Below the pieces are notes generated by a model that ran no database searches, had not been told where the DNA came from, and worked only from the letters and a program-made list of their open reading frames with translations. A stretch of 64,000 bases of DNA, taken from Amoebidium appalachense. Lineage: Eukaryota; Ichthyosporea. The stretch spans positions 14,322,001 through 14,386,000 of the forward strand of contig CAVNZM010000003.1 in assembly GCA_963693365.1 (NCBI GenBank), in the 5' to 3' direction. Every line of letters starts with the position of its first letter. Positions within the stretch are counted from its first letter, which is position 1. Positions 12,321-26,984 of this stretch are shown here, in pieces. The translations under genes were made by a program, and so were the position numbers.

Positions 12321-13809
12321 CTGTAGGTGAACGTTGAAGTATCCGCGTGCGTAGGTGTGCGAGTGTGGCAGCTTGTTGCTCTTCCAATGCTTTATAGTAA
12401 TTGAAGAGTGCATCATTTGGCTTTTTAGTACACAGCTTGTTAACGTCGAAGTCAGACAAAATGTACATTTCGTTCCAACTGTGTATGCGAGTGCATTGTA
12501 CATATGCTGACTGGTGATGGGCTCCGTGAAGGCAAAGGCCGACTCTGTGCATTCCCCGACCTTGAGAGTTGTAATCCGTTATCGCAAATGCCGGTGTGAG
12601 TGGCAGTTGTGTGCGCTTTATTGTTGTGTATTGTTTTCTGAATTTATGGCGAGTACTTTCCACTGTAAATCGTTGCGTGATAGGAAAAATGGGAACCTCA
12701 CCGGGATCGAGTTGAAGTAACTGTGAATGATCCGGACATTCTGCATGCAGTATTACAAACTTGGGTGGACGTGTAAGGAATACTGCCCGTACTTGGTACC
12801 CGAAGATGGTTGTGTTGATGGGCTGTACATGTATGTCGTCCGAATGCCGTTCGATATGTGTAAGTTGGTCAAACATGGTTCCGTTGCAGAGTCCCAACTC
12901 AACATACGAATTTTCAGGCTGACGGTTGTTCGTGAGAATATACGGCTGTCCCTCCAAAAGAAACAGATACGTAAGCAAACCCTTGGTTTTTTTGTCATGC
13001 ATGGTAGAGAGCGTCATTTGAATACTGTGCGTCATTTGCCTACTGCGGGAAAGAACATCTGTGCTCGGTGCAATGGTGATTGGTTGGCGAGTTTGAGCCG
13101 CTCTGGAAAGAAGTCTGCGCATATTAAGGTGCATACGCAGTTCATTGGAAAGGACGATGACGTGTTGGATATCTGACGACACGATGTTCGTGCGATTGCG
13201 TAGTTTTTGTTGGTGTGCCTCAGTTACTTCTCCTGTTTTCAATTCTCGCACGAAAGCGAGGTAATCAGCATCGTGCTGTCGGTGTTGTTGGTTTAACAGG
13301 AATGTGGTGGTGAAATTATCTCGGTAAAGGCGAGAACCGCGAATTTGCTTGTTCAATTTGATAAGGTGCTTCGGTTTGTATTTCCGAGTTGGATCAAATC
13401 GAGGGGTTTCGTACAAAGCGCAATCCCCAACCGGTGGAAGCTGAAACATATCACCGAAAAAACATATGTTTATATCACCAAAAGGTTTGGTGTGTCTTTC
13501 TCCTGGAAATTTATTTTGGATGTGAGTGTTTATCTCATCCAATAGGAAAGCCCCAACCATACTCATCTCGTCACAAAACAGATAGTGGATGTTATGCCGG
13601 TGCCGTGAGTGTTGGATTGCGTGGCAGTGAAATTCGGAGAATCTCCGGTTCCGGGTCAAGTATGTGGTCGGTATCCAAAGGACGGATATCCACCGTAGGC
13701 GGTTGCGTTGTAGTGCTTGTGGGTGCAGCCACAATTGAGTGTGTGCGCTGGTGAATTCTCCGTGCCTTTTCTGCACTCAAAGTTACCGGCCAGTCCAACT
13801 CAACTTGCT
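12321..13809 (-). pseudogene. Helitron PIF1-family helicase exon
   Basis: The exon runs from acceptor TTCTTCACAG to donor GTATGC. Motifs in order: KARRIHQRTHS (like motif Ia), CDEMSMVG (Walker B), FFGDMFQLPPVGD (motif III), LNQQHRQHD (motif IV), AITDYNSQGRGM (motif V) and YVQCTRIHSWNEM (motif VI). These match Helitron/PIF1 helicases. Walker A, expected upstream, is not visible. A one-base frame change between the first about 50 codons and the CDEMSMVG frame (about 13600-13680) breaks the exon. The enzyme would unwind DNA during rolling-circle transposition; this copy looks inactive. Confidence 0.85.
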
Positions 13810-14738
13810 CTGTGAAGAACCTGTGTGGTCTTTTTGATAGGCAATTGCCGGGGGGGGGGGGGGGGGGGGAGGAGGGGAGGAGGGGAGGGGGGGGGGGGGG
13901 GGACAGTGGGGAGGGAGGGCAGGGGAGAGGGGGTGATGTGAGAGAGATGATGAATTAGTGCAAAGCCATGATGAGCAACTTAAATGCCAACATATAGGAA
14001 GGGGAAGAAAAGTGAGGTACATAAAAACGACTATGCAAACAAAATTGATCGGCTGGGGAAGGAGAGAACGGGGGGGGGGGGGGGGGGGAAGGGGGGTTGC
14101 AAAAGGAAGCCGAAGGGGGGGGGAGGGGGGGGAAGGATGGAGGGGAAGGATGGTGGGGTACATGAAAAATTGTCGGGGGGGGGGGGGGGGGGGGGGGGGA
14201 TGATGTTTGGATGATCACAGAAACGAAAGAAGAGTAAAAAGGGGGGAGAGTGAGGGACGAGGGAGAAGAAGGGGGAATCTAGGAGAAAAGAAAGGGAATG
14301 GTCGGAGACAGAAAAGACTATGCAAAAGCGATCATTTTCCGGGGGGGGGGGGGGGGGGGGGGGGGGAGGGGGGGGGATGAAGCGGAGGGTGGGTGGGGTA
14401 CATAAATAATACTATGCAAATAAAGGTCGGTTTTTTTTTTTTTTTTTTTTTTTTTTGGAGGGGGGGGGGGGGGGGGGGGGGGGATAATGACTTGGGTGTC
14501 CAAAAAAACATAGGTAGTGGTGACCGCAAGACGAGGGAGAAGGAGGGGGGGGGGGGGGGGGACTCGGATGTTTAGAAGGGTCAGAGAATGGAAAAGAAGT
14601 GGAAAGGATGAGCGCTTGTGAAAAGAAGTGGAAAGGATGAGCGCTTGTGAACTTTGGAAATAAGGAAGGGATGGGAGAAAGGAATGTGAAGGGTTCGAGA
14701 CAGAAATGAGAGAAAGAGAGAAAACTTGAGACGATAGT

Positions 14739-14781
<43 letters not shown>

Positions 14782-14798
14782 ATTTAATACTTGCATAC
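13810..14798 (-). repeat. G/T homopolymer-rich Helitron intron region
   Basis: Mostly poly-G runs (13850-13900, 14070-14090, 14175-14200, 14340-14370, 14458-14485, 14740-14780) and one poly-T run (14430-14456). A motif of the type GGTACATAAA...CTATGCAAA recurs two to three times, so the region grew by tandem duplication. I see no exon. Confidence 0.7.
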
Positions 14799-15371
14799 CT
14801 GTCACGGAGGACGGAGTCTTGAATCCCCGGATGTGAATCTCTGGAGTGTGTAAGTGCCCGGAAAGTGTTTAGCTCCAGAAGCTGTTGCGTACTGTGCGGT
14901 ATGTTTGCTTGCATGTTTTCAAGTACTGTTGGAAATCGTAGAGGGTACTGTTGGGTCTGTCGCAAGCTGGCGGTCAATTTCTTCTTCCAAACTTGTTTCA
15001 CCTTCATCCATTTCCTCCGTTACGTATTCCGAGTTGGTTCGGGTACCAATATCATCATGGTATTGACGAGCGAATGCCTGTTCTTCATTGACACGAGTTT
15101 GATGCTGGTGCGATTGTTCCCTCCCGCGGCTAAGGAACAGCATGTTTTGGATGATCGGTAGCATACTGAAAGGGTCGTTTATTTGGAGGTCTTCCATATA
15201 TTGTTGCAAGGCATTTTCAGGTGACAATAACTGGCCATTAACAGTTAATAAACTGGTGGCTGTACAATCGTGTGCTTTAGTGTGCGCTAAAATCCACAGT
15301 GCCCGGTATTGAGCATGTTCGGCACTCGGTGGAAGATAGTTGTAGAGGTGAGGCACTACTGGAGAAGAACG
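14799..15371 (-). pseudogene. Helitron pre-helicase exon remnant
   Basis: Coding-like sequence on the minus strand (VVPHLYNYLPPSAEHAQYR..., then MEDLQINDPFSMLP) with a frame change near 14925-14935, continuing as NMQANIPHSTQQLLEL and ending at a GTATGC donor (14798-14793). This type of sequence lies between Rep and helicase in Helitrons. At its 5' side (about 15371) it is joined to a plus-strand copia integrase fragment. Confidence 0.55.
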
Positions 15372-15599
15372 CACCACCGTCTCGGCCATCGTGCCCTGTC
15401 CACCCTCACCAAGATGGTGAGAGGTGACCTCGTGACAGGCCTCCCCTCATCCCTCTCAGTGGCTGACACCACTGACTGCTTCGGTTGTGTCTCCGGCAAG
15501 ACCACCAAGGCCATGGCATTCTCCGGCACCAGAACCCAGTGCCCCTTCCCCGGTGCCAAGTGGCACATGGACTTCTTCGAGCCTCCCTGTGCCTCCTAT
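15371..15599 (+). mobile_element. Copia integrase fragment
   Basis: Nearly identical to 27697-27919 of the copia family described below (HHRLGHRALSTLTK...CFGCVSGKTTK...GAKWHMDFFEPPCASY), with a 3-bp insertion (ATG) after KTTKA. It covers the HHCC zinc region only. Both ends are abrupt: the left joins Helitron sequence, the right joins unrelated DNA at CTCCTATC. No LTR. Confidence 0.9.
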
Positions 15600-17520
<1,921 letters not shown>

Positions 17521-19931
17521 GTTTACAATATCCGGCGATTCACATCGCAGGCCGGCGGGCCGCGCACTGCAGGCACCATCATGGTTGAGCACGCTCGCCA
17601 CACAGTGTGTATACGTATATACGGCCCGTTCCAGTTTCTGAGTTTTCGCTTCGCTGTTGGAAACCTCATTATTTTCCTGTTTCTGTTTTCCCACATGTCT
17701 CATTGAAATGTTAGCTCATTTGCATGCGCCATGTCGTCCAAGCTCTTACGAAAGTGCACTTGGCGACCCAGGAAACTTGAGCCCAAGGTCCCGAAAGCGA
17801 GCACACATACAACCGTGAATACTCGAAACTTGCAAGGAAGCGAAAGAGGGAAGAAACATTAGACGAAAACCTAAGGAGGGCAAAAATAGAGAGCGTACAA
17901 AAGCTGCATGCACAGGGCCTTATTGACGAGAACGCACAAAGCTTTAGTGTTTAAGACGCTGTTTTGTTTTCAACGGTAGGCTAATGTTTTTTTTGTTTTT
18001 TTGGAATTGGAATGCGTGATCTGTAGCGATAAGTGAAACAGCACCCGGGCTCCATGACGTTGACCAATAGCAGCTCGCCAAAACCAGGGGCGGGATTACG
18101 AAAAAAAATCGTCGTAATTACGATTAACGAAAGACCCCGATACGAATAAGGTTAGGGTGCCGTCGTAACAGCTTTCGTATCAGATGTATAGCATTATAAA
18201 CGCTTTAAGGCTCCCTAATATCTAACTGTACGTTATTTTTTTAATCTTTCTGTTCAAGAACATATCTACATCGCTTCGCATGCGGCAATATCGAACCCCG
18301 ACAAGTGTCCAGGGCTTGTAATATTGCGATACTAAATTTGTAAAAACGCGTATTTTGAGTTTTGTGACTGGAGGGGCGTGTTTAGCTGGGCTTGCAGATC
18401 CCAAAGAACCCCCCCCCCGTTACGATTAAGAAACTGCCCCTTACGCTTGGCCAAAGGACAATATGGTTAAGCTGGCCAACCCCAGCCCAACCCTGGCCAA
18501 AACCGCAGTAAATCGTCGTGCAAATCGATTTGGCCACTAGCTAGAGTTTTGAACTCGGCTTTTTTAACTTGAGCTAATCCTACTCCCGGCGGCTTGGAGT
18601 GAATTAGCCAGCGAACGAGCTGGTTAATCCACTCCGATTATAATTAGGTTAATTCCACTCCCGGTTGTCAATCGGGTGAAAGGCACCCGAGAAATAAGAG
18701 AAATGAGAGAATGAATCTGATTGTCTGAAGGGCGGCGGCTTTTATATACCTTTGGGTGTATCCTCGAGCCAATCAGATGGCTTCATTCATTCAGCTGGTT
18801 TCCATATCAAAAAAGAATGAGGCACCGTTTGTATCAAACACACGCAAACATATTCTTTGTAACACAATGATTTAATATACTACGAGAAAAAAATTAGTTG
18901 CACAGTGTTTCGAAACTCAAATGTTTCATCGATTGGTCGAAATTTAATCAGGAATCTGGGGCATTCTCCCCCCCCCCCCCCCCCCCAGCGGCTCAGCCAG
19001 TCAGCCCGAGAGCCGGACCGAGATGTATGCTTACGACAATGATATGAATTGAAGGTGGGCGCACTTCAATAACAACAACAAAAACAAAAAATAATAATAT
19101 ATCTAATAATATAAAAGGATTGATAATAAGATAATGCAAAAGAAACAAACTATCAGGATAATACTATTGTTAACAAAAATACAGAATAAAAACTTCTCGT
19201 AGCCAAACCTCATTACGCAACTCGAAGCCGTTCTCACCAACCTCGGTCTCGCAATTTTGTTCACTCGGCCTACGGCCTCGTGATCATAACTTGCGGATCT
19301 CGCAGTGCTAACTTTGGTGAACACGGCTTCTCGATTGCGTAACACCAGATTTTGTGTCTTGCTACCCCATAGAACGAGAGTGCAGTGTAACAACCACGAC
19401 GGGCAACACACCGTTGAGTTTTGCAGAAAAGAGGAACACACAGAGAGTGTGCAGAAATAGGGCCCGGTTACAAAACCCGTCACATTCACCTCGCGCACAG
19501 ACCCCCATCACTTGAACACCAGTGAGCTAACATTCTTGAAGACGAGCCGAGTAACACAGCCGAGTAACACCACATGTAAAACAGCAGTGGGAAGAACCGG
19601 AGAATATGTTTGCAGCAATAAGAAGAAAGACACGGAGAAGTGGGGAGAGGAGAGGTTCTTGTTGGGCATTGAAGGGAGAGGGGGGGTGGGGAGCGGGGAG
19701 AAATAGAGACTAGAAAGGAGTCGGTGGTATACAAATATTATGCAAACTAGTAATAATATGCAAACTTTTGTTGTGCTTTTGGCAGGCAGCCCAGGTGAAG
19801 TTGGCAAAGCGCCAAAAACACTAAAATGGACCACCGCCGTTACTTTATGCACACTGATTACAGAAAGTCGCACTGGTCTGCGGCCATCCGTCAGTATGTG
19901 TGCAGATGGGACAAAAGAGCAAAAGCTATGT

Positions 19932-19975
<44 letters not shown>

Positions 19976-21483
19976 GTTAATTAAGCGAAGAGGTATGTTT
20001 GAGAAAAGGTGTTGTTGACAAAATAAAAGAAGCGAGGGCGCGCGAGCATTGCAGTCAAAGGGATAGTCGTGTATGTGCCATATGCGGAAACCATGGGCTG
20101 AGAGAATATACAATTGAGGTTGAGGCGCGTCCACAAAAGACACTAAACTCCCTGCCACCCTAGAATTCTTACACGCAAGACTTGTGTCCTCACTTTTTAG
20201 CAGTGCTTTTACCGCTTTATTTTCGAGCACTACAAGTCCAGGAAAATAAAAAAAAAGAACATAATGTTCGTTCAAGGCAACGCTTCTCAACAATTCAGAT
20301 GGTCGACTACACTTCCTGCAGCAGTGAAGTTGGTTGAGCAAGTTGTCGTGAGTGTGCGGCGGTGTTCTCTGAACATGTGCTTCTATCTCGGTTCATAGCC
20401 GCTGTTTTATTGGTTCTCATTATCTTGAGTTTAAACCCGGTCACAGCAATTTTTGTAGTTAAGCATTTAAATACTTAAATATTGAACAGAAGTGTTTTAA
20501 CGATTATATATGACTCTAATGTAGATCGATATCACACTTGCAAGGCAAACATTCCATGTAGATCCCACAGTTAGTTATACGTTCTTTGATTGGATAACAT
20601 TATAGATTGGCGCGCTCGCTGTCCGGCAGCAAGCTTCAAAGGGCAGACACACAGTAAGAAGAGGTCTCTTTCAGCCCGCCAACGTCGGCCCCTCGTACGT
20701 CTTCGTAACCCATCCACCCGGTATATGTTTTCCGCTTCTGAGTACATTTCAATTTGATGAGAAAGATGCTTATTTCTTACACAAGACGTAGGATGGATGT
20801 CCTTGGTGACGATTTTACGATGGATACACCGGGATAGTGACGATGGAAAACAGGATTGTATTCATATGATACCTTTTGAAAGTCGAGCCATCGACGTATC
20901 TACGAAGTATCTCACGTCAATCACTCGATGAAAAGAGAAATTCCGTTGAATTCATCTTTCGAAGATGCGATCCGGTTGTAATGGGGCTCGGCGCACTGGG
21001 GGCTGTTCGCTGTGTGCAATACACAGCGATATTAGATCAGATTGATGATGTAAGCATCAGTCCATTCTTGTGTTCAGCGGCCCATGTGCACAAACTTTCA
21101 ATGATGTATTTTTCTGGTGCTGGAAGTAGCGGCAAAGTTTGAATTTGGACGTTTGCAGTTATTTGGACATCACACATTCTGTTGTAGATCCGGATCACTC
21201 TGCAGGTCTGGATCTCGCAGTTTTGTATTCAACAGCAATTAATATCATCGGGATCGGTCTAAGTGTTGCATGGTATTGTGATGGATCCTCACGAGCAGGT
21301 CACCTACAATTCACGCTACTTATCAGTGCTATTTACGTCATAAACAAGACACGAAGCATGCTGATCCACACATTTAATTATGGTGTACCTCAGAAGTTGT
21401 ATGCTCCTGTGTCGGCCGAGCCGCGTCGTCCCTATTCAACCCTTTTTCGTATGGATGCTGTTTGGCAGAGTCAGTCTTATAAC
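17521..21483. other. Intergenic region upstream of RPS15A
   Basis: No gene that I can support. It contains a poly-C run (18969-18987), a poly-A run (19936-19970), a TATATA-containing stretch near 18740, and frames of 80-280 codons on the minus strand (19103-20341) that show no recognisable motif and run through the poly-A tract. A 152-nt segment at 19787-19938 lies between a good acceptor (GTGCTTTTGGCAG) and a GTAAAA donor, but no frame gives a recognisable product. Confidence 0.5.
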
Positions 21484-21539
21484 GTGAGTTCCTTGACAGT
21501 CTCTGGTGTGGGGTTAGCTTACACTGTCTTTCTCAACAG
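21484..21539 (+). other. Possible 5' UTR intron of RPS15A
   Basis: GTGAGT at 21484 and a pyrimidine-rich TCTTTCTCAACAG ending at 21539 bracket 56 nt just before AAAACGCCAAG-ATG. A 5' UTR intron is common in ribosomal protein genes. The pyrimidine tract CCCTTTTT upstream (about 21440) could be the transcription start. No transcript evidence. Confidence 0.4.
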
Positions 21540-21550
21540 AAAACGCCAAG

Positions 21551-22362
21551 ATGGTGCGCATGAGTGTGCTGAACGACGCTCTCCGGAGCATTTACAATGC
21601 CGAGAACCGCGGCAAGCGCCAGGTGCTCATCAGGCCTTCATCCAAGGTCATCGTGAAGTTCCTTCAGGTGATGATGAAGCACGGTAAGTCAGTTGTTTTG
21701 TGCCGGTGTATCTCCATCCCAAAGAAAGCCACTTGCTTGTACACAATGCAGATGTTGCAGACAGTGAGGGAATGTCGTGAATGAGGTCAACGATGTTGCT
21801 TTTGCCATCCTATGTTTCGAGTTTCCACAGGTTATTCTTGAGACACGACTTGGCTTGTACATACATAGCAGCTGTTTACTGTCGTGACGCCCTTCCCTCC
21901 ATACCTTACAGGGCTGGATTACCTGCGGGGCTGGATTAAATTTTACTTGTTGTGCCCATTCGACTGAAAATGCCTCTTATCAACCGGTTGTTTTACCTGC
22001 AGGCTACATTGGCGAGTTCGAGATCGTCGACGACCACCGCGCCGGCAAGATCGTTGTCGAGCTCAACGGTCGCCTGAACAAGTGCGGTGTTATCAGGTAC
22101 GTTTTGCTAACGCAGAAGTAGCTTTTGCTCATAAGTCACCCAGAGTGATTTGGTGGTTGGGGGAGGGAGATGGCATCAGAATGGAGACATGCCTTGTCCG
22201 AATCAATAGCTGCCTTGAGATGGCAATGCACGGTGAGGTGGAAAAGTATTCTTCGGGGGGAAGTTCATTGGGATGCCGGGCGCGTTCATTCAGCCCCCTC
22301 TTTGCATCCGGGGGGAGTGAGGGCGGTGGCGCTCTTACAAACTCTAACGGATAGCTCCTCCC

Positions 22363-22393
<31 letters not shown>

Positions 22394-22898
22394 ACACACT
22401 TTGCACATATGCACACCTTGAGGGGAAGTAGGGTTATTCTTATGTTGTACACTTTACCTGTTGGGCTTTGTACCGGTTTGCCTCCCACCCCCCTCCTCCC
22501 ACACACACACACACCAGGGCAGGGCAAGAGGAAGGTTAATCAAATGTTGCACTGCGTGCTGCATTAATACATGTTCTTCATACCGTTTTTTTGCCCTTCC
22601 CCTCCCCTGCCCGCCACCTCCAACACACACACCAGGCCAGGGGAGAATCATGCATATTTTGCACACTAGGCACATAAATCTGTTTCGTTCTTTGTTCCTC
22701 ACTGCGCATTTTAACCCCTCATATCCTTTCAGCCCCCGGTTCGATGTCGCCGTCAAGGAGATTGACGAGTGGGCCAACAACCTGCTGCCCTCGCGCCAGT
22801 TCGGCTACGTCGTGCTGACCACCTCTGCCGGCATCATCGACCACGAGGAGGCAAGGAGGAAGCACACCGGTGGCAAGATCCTCGGCTACTTCTATTAA
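21551..22898 (+). CDS. RPS15A: Cytosolic ribosomal protein uS8 (S15a), complete
   Basis: Three coding exons: 21551-21683, 22003-22096 and 22733-22898, with introns GTAAGT...CTGCAG (319 nt) and GTACGT...TTTCAG (636 nt). The joined frame is 393 nt, giving 130 residues, exactly the usual eukaryotic length. It starts [18 protein letters not shown], has [19 protein letters not shown] and [19 protein letters not shown], and ends [14 protein letters not shown]. uS8 is a core small-subunit protein contacting the central 18S rRNA domain. Residues such as SVLNDAL and VELNGRLNK resemble plant/algal versions more than animal ones. It is the clear host anchor of the window and appears intact. Confidence 0.97.
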
Positions 22899-24671
22899 AC
22901 TTCCTTTTATGGACACACTCCATATTTGGAAAAATGATCTCTTGGTGTTGCAGTGTTTGTTAAACAACCCCCATTCCTCCTCCTCCTCCTCCTCTTCCCC
23001 CCCTCACCCACCCCACCCCTATGTTTGTTTGGGCTCTCCATTGTTTGTTTGTGGAGCCGTGATGCATTGATCGTGCATAAACTGCTTCTCGACATTCGGT
23101 ACATGGGTCGGTCCCCTTATTCTGTTGCACAAATGGTGAGGTTAACATTTACGGCAATCCCCCCCCCCCGCCTCCCAACACACACTCACCGTATCCACCA
23201 GCAATATCCTGGTGATTCGTGGTTGTCGTTTATAACTCAGCTGTATGTTGTGTATGGCTTCTGCATGAATACTTATCAGGTCTGGAGGTGGACAAAACAA
23301 CAGGCTGAGAACTCTTGCACTCCAGTCTCCTTTGAATGATGATGCACAAGTGTAGCTTGCTTCATTTCTCCCCATGTTTTGCTTCAGTGATGCATGCTGC
23401 GCACTGTGCCCCGAAAGTTCTTTGCTTGGTACTTGATCTATCTAAGATTAGCTGTCTGTAGTAAAGATATCGATGCACTCTCCCCGCCCGGGCCGGTTGG
23501 GGGCCGGGGCCCCCGACCAACACATGTACACACGTAGTACATACTACACCATACAGCCCTGCCTGCGTGCACCCCTGGTGTTCTGCTCGGAATATCCCAA
23601 CCCCTCGATGTTATACTCTTCCCTCCGTCTGCCTCTTCGATTTAGGCCCTAGCTATGCTGTCTGATATGATGTTCACCCCCGGAGGCTCAGCAGTCGACT
23701 CTTCGGTTCGGCTGGCATTACCATCCACATGAGCTTGAGAGAGAGAGGGGCGGGATGATACAAGAGCCGGGAGGTGGGCCCCCGGGGGGGGGGGGGGGGG
23801 GGCTGTGTATCATGCCATGATATCTCCATCATGATATGTTTTTATTATATTATGTGTAATGATCATGATTTTCTTGCTTGTAAAAGTATTGGCCATAATT
23901 AATTAAACGTTATAATGAGACTAGTCCTAAAAACCTTGCATGGTGCTGATTCACGCCTCATGCTGTATATACATGCTTAGCTGCTAGCTTCATCAATAGC
24001 TTCTTGTGGGGTTTACGCTGTTTAGTCGACAGCGTAAACCCCGATGTATTCGAATTCGTAGTACTGGTATTCGAATGGGTTTGCGAGCTGCACAAGCATC
24101 GATCAATACAATTCGTTTTGGATCGCCCAAACATGTCACCGAGGTTCTGTTTCATTATTAATTAGTTGACCAAAACCTGAATTTTATTCATATTTTAAAC
24201 CTTGATTACTTGAAGCGTCATTTGGTATATGAGTAGCTCTTCTCCCAGCCCTTCATTACATAGTGTATATTGCAGCAATTGCAAGTGATTCGTCAAACGC
24301 GCACCTAGCTTCAAATTCTCACATTCCATAATAGATCTGTTTCCAGACGGTGTGCCATGATGAAATGTGTTTATTATGCGCGATAACACATCTTTATGGA
24401 GGCGTCATTTTGCAGCAGACTCGACTACAAATGCACAGGTATAAAGTACGTCCGCAAGCTGCTGTTTCCTTTATTGAGAGTGATTATCGATATACTAGTA
24501 GAGTTCGTGTTGCAAACATATGAGAATTTTGTTGCCTCCCACCTAAAAGTAGTATTCTCACTAAGTGAATCATTTTTAGCACTTGAAGTGCAGCATTCAC
24601 CGTGTATCAAGCTAAAGTTCTCTTACGGAGCTCTCTTACGGTTGCTTTGATCGAACACAAAATACTATAAA
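22899..24671 (+). other. RPS15A downstream region, no gene seen
   Basis: 3' UTR and intergenic DNA. Contents: a GC-rich inverted repeat near 23494-23517 (GGTTGGGGGCC...GACC), a poly-G run at 23781-23801, an AT-rich stretch, and a perfect 14-bp-arm hairpin at 24008-24042. Short frames at 24396-24650 have no recognisable motif. Confidence 0.6.
24008..24042. repeat. Perfect 14-bp hairpin
   Basis: GGGGTTTACGCTGT, a 7-nt loop TTAGTCG, then ACAGCGTAAACCCC. The arms are perfect. The sequence just after it contains the palindrome TTCGAATTCG. Function unknown. Confidence 0.9.
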
Positions 24672-26258
24672 ATGGCAATGGCAACGGGACCCACCATGAA
24701 GCTCGTCGAAGCAATTATCAAAAACGACACACAGGGAGCTAAAGCGCTGATAGCAAGCCACCAATGCAACCTGCACGCAACCGCGTGGGGTGGAGATACC
24801 CCTCTGCACTACGCAGCAAGCACTGGAAATGTAGAGGCATCACACGCATGCTTCTTGCGGCCGGAGCAAACACGAGCGCACAGAATGCAACGAGAAAGAT
24901 ACCTATGCAGCTAGCGCAAGAGTGTGGGCATGCGCAAGTGGTGGCACTCTTTGAAAACCAGGGGTCCGGACGTTCACATGCGGGTCCCTCTTCTTCACCC
25001 ACGCGAATGTCCTCAAATTCTGCTCCACAGCCGCCGGCCAGCGTGCAGAATTCAAGCACAGCAACAAGACCCAGTAATGGCACAACTAAACCAGCATATG
25101 CATATAGCAGCACCAATTCACCCCCCCGCCAACATTCGTCAACTGATCGCTCTGACGTGAAGCCACCACACAACGACGGAAAGCTTCCAAGCGGGCATGA
25201 GAACAAAACACAAGAAACTTCACCAGAAACTGTAGACTACGGATCACCACGTGGATCCTCTTCCTATCAAGGCCGTGGTTCTCACCACAACGCGGGTCAG
25301 AAAAGAGATTCTCCGGACCCTCATCAAGGGGGGGCTTTGGTCACCACGGACAAGGCGGCCGGCCCGGGAGCGGTTACCATTCTCACCATCATCAATATGA
25401 CTCACGAGAGCCTCATCAGTCTACGTCGGCCCCGCCGGCGTCAACACAGTTTGTTAACAAACCACACCTCACGGTTTTGCTACTGGGGTATACAGGCCGC
25501 GGCAAAGCAACCGTTGGGAATCGCCTCTGGTGTTCGACCACGAACAAGACCCGGCCACTCCCTTTGCCACCAGCAGCAGCCACCAATCAGAAACGTCCGT
25601 GGTGTCTGTGGCGTCCAATAGCATGACGGGATTCACCGTTTTTGACGTTCCAGGTCGATACCGCAATAACTATAACCAATAAATTGAGAGAGTGGGCGGA
25701 GAAAAACATCGCTACATCGTCCGGCTTTCGACCAGCAGACAGGCCTAGGGAACAAGCTGTTCCACCCGCCATCGAAATTCGGCTTCAGACACAAAAATGT
25801 GTGCATTGCGGAGCAAAAGGCGAAGTGAAAACGGGCCCCCAAGGTGTCGTCTCGTCTAAATGGACGGCGGAGCATGTATCATTCCGGACGATGTGATTGG
25901 CTGGCTGATTTGACGAATCAGATGACTCCAAAAATTGATGAATTGCCGTTGCGGGCGACCAATCAGATGGGACATCACGGAGGGGGTGCAGAATACAAGC
26001 CTCGTCGAACTGCACGTCACGGCTGACAACCATCTTGTGTGCTGCTGGAATCCAGACCTTGTAGCCCTTGATGTTAGGAGGGTAGCCCACGAAGATGCCC
26101 TTGACGGCACGAGGCGCCAGTTTCGGTGTATCCTGTTGATGGACGTAGCAGAGCAATGCCACCCGGAATTTATACAGAAAGAAAGAGGTTATGCAAAAGA
26201 ATTCTCAACGGTGGGTGGTGCCGTTGGCTCCATATTGGGTGGGTTCGTTGGAGGGGCT
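24672..26258 (+). pseudogene. Broken ankyrin-repeat / AIG1-type GTPase gene
   Basis: It starts MAMATGPTMKLVEAIIKND. Ankyrin repeats follow (GDTPLHYAASTGNVE, then one base out of frame GITRMLLAAGANTSAQNA), then a Ser/Pro/Gly/His-rich linker, then in a third frame (after a G7 run at about 25328-25334) LTVLLLGYTGRGKATVGNRL, a P-loop like the G1 motif of AIG1/GIMAP GTPases, and FTVFDVPGRY, like their G3 motif. A copia fragment interrupts it at 25879-26145. A glycine-zipper segment (VGGAVGSILGGFVGGAVG, about 26200-26258) resumes before a copia LTR. AIG1 GTPases act at membranes; the glycine zipper could be a membrane segment. Two frameshifts and two insertions make this a pseudogene. Confidence 0.7.
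25879..26145 (-). mobile_element. Fragment of the 46.8-52.7 kb copia family
   Basis: About 267 bp closely matching 49553-49823 on the minus strand (HQQDTPKLAPRAVKGIFVGYP, then DVQFDEA and NQPANHIVRND). It covers the segment after the integrase core. No LTR; the ends are abrupt. Confidence 0.9.
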
Positions 26259-26351
26259 GTTGGGACTTTGGTCACCATGTATGACAGCAAGAGCCTTGAA
26301 GTATGTATGTGTCCTAGCTTGTTTGTATTCGTGTCTGCTTTCCTTCTTTGT

Positions 26352-26431
<80 letters not shown>

Positions 26432-26984
26432 CCCCCCCCCCCCCCCCCCCCCGTATCTCTCTCTCCCTTGTTTCTGTGGGCACAGATATCTGTAGATCTG
26501 TGCACACCTGGCTCTCTTGCCTGATAAGAACTTATTGTATTTTATTTCTGTTTGCTCTCCTCTGTTTATCTGAGAGGTAGCGTGATTGGCTAGCCTCACT
26601 CGTTGTCTTTCCTTTATTTCAAAATGGCCTAGTTTTGTTCTCAAAAGGATGGCTCGCCAATAGTCGCGAGCGAGTACATCTGTAGATTGTGTTGTGCATT
26701 CCTGTCTGTTAATATGTGTGTTGTGATTGGACAATAGATATATATGGAATTCGGTTTATTGCAAAGTGTCTTCACTTTGAGAGTGTCGACTATTAGGAAA
26801 TATATGTATTTAAATAAGTTTCTTTATAGAGACGAACATAAATATATATGTGAGTTAATAGTGACTAGATGTATAATTACTTATTTTATTTAAGTAAGAG
26901 TTTCTAAACTTTAGTTTAATCGGAAGTTGGAATGCGTATGCTCTGTTGGAATCTGTTTTTCTATCTTCTGATAGAACCGATCGA
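26259..26984 (+). repeat. Copia LTR, 3' end lost (family A)
   Basis: Starts TGTTGG and matches the LTR at 61482-62414 (opposite strand) through GTCACCATGTATGACAGC, the (CT)n(C)n tract (about 26358-26452), TTAATAGTGACTAG, and on to GATAGAACCGAT, where it is fused to internal copia sequence. The unoccupied form of the giant-element target (AATAGTGACTAG) is at about 26867-26878. Confidence 0.85.

Noticed and set aside
19508-20341. 277-codon minus-strand frame as a gene
   Set aside because: It passes through a poly-A tract (poly-Phe), has no recognisable motif, and its parts fit no splice model that I could support.
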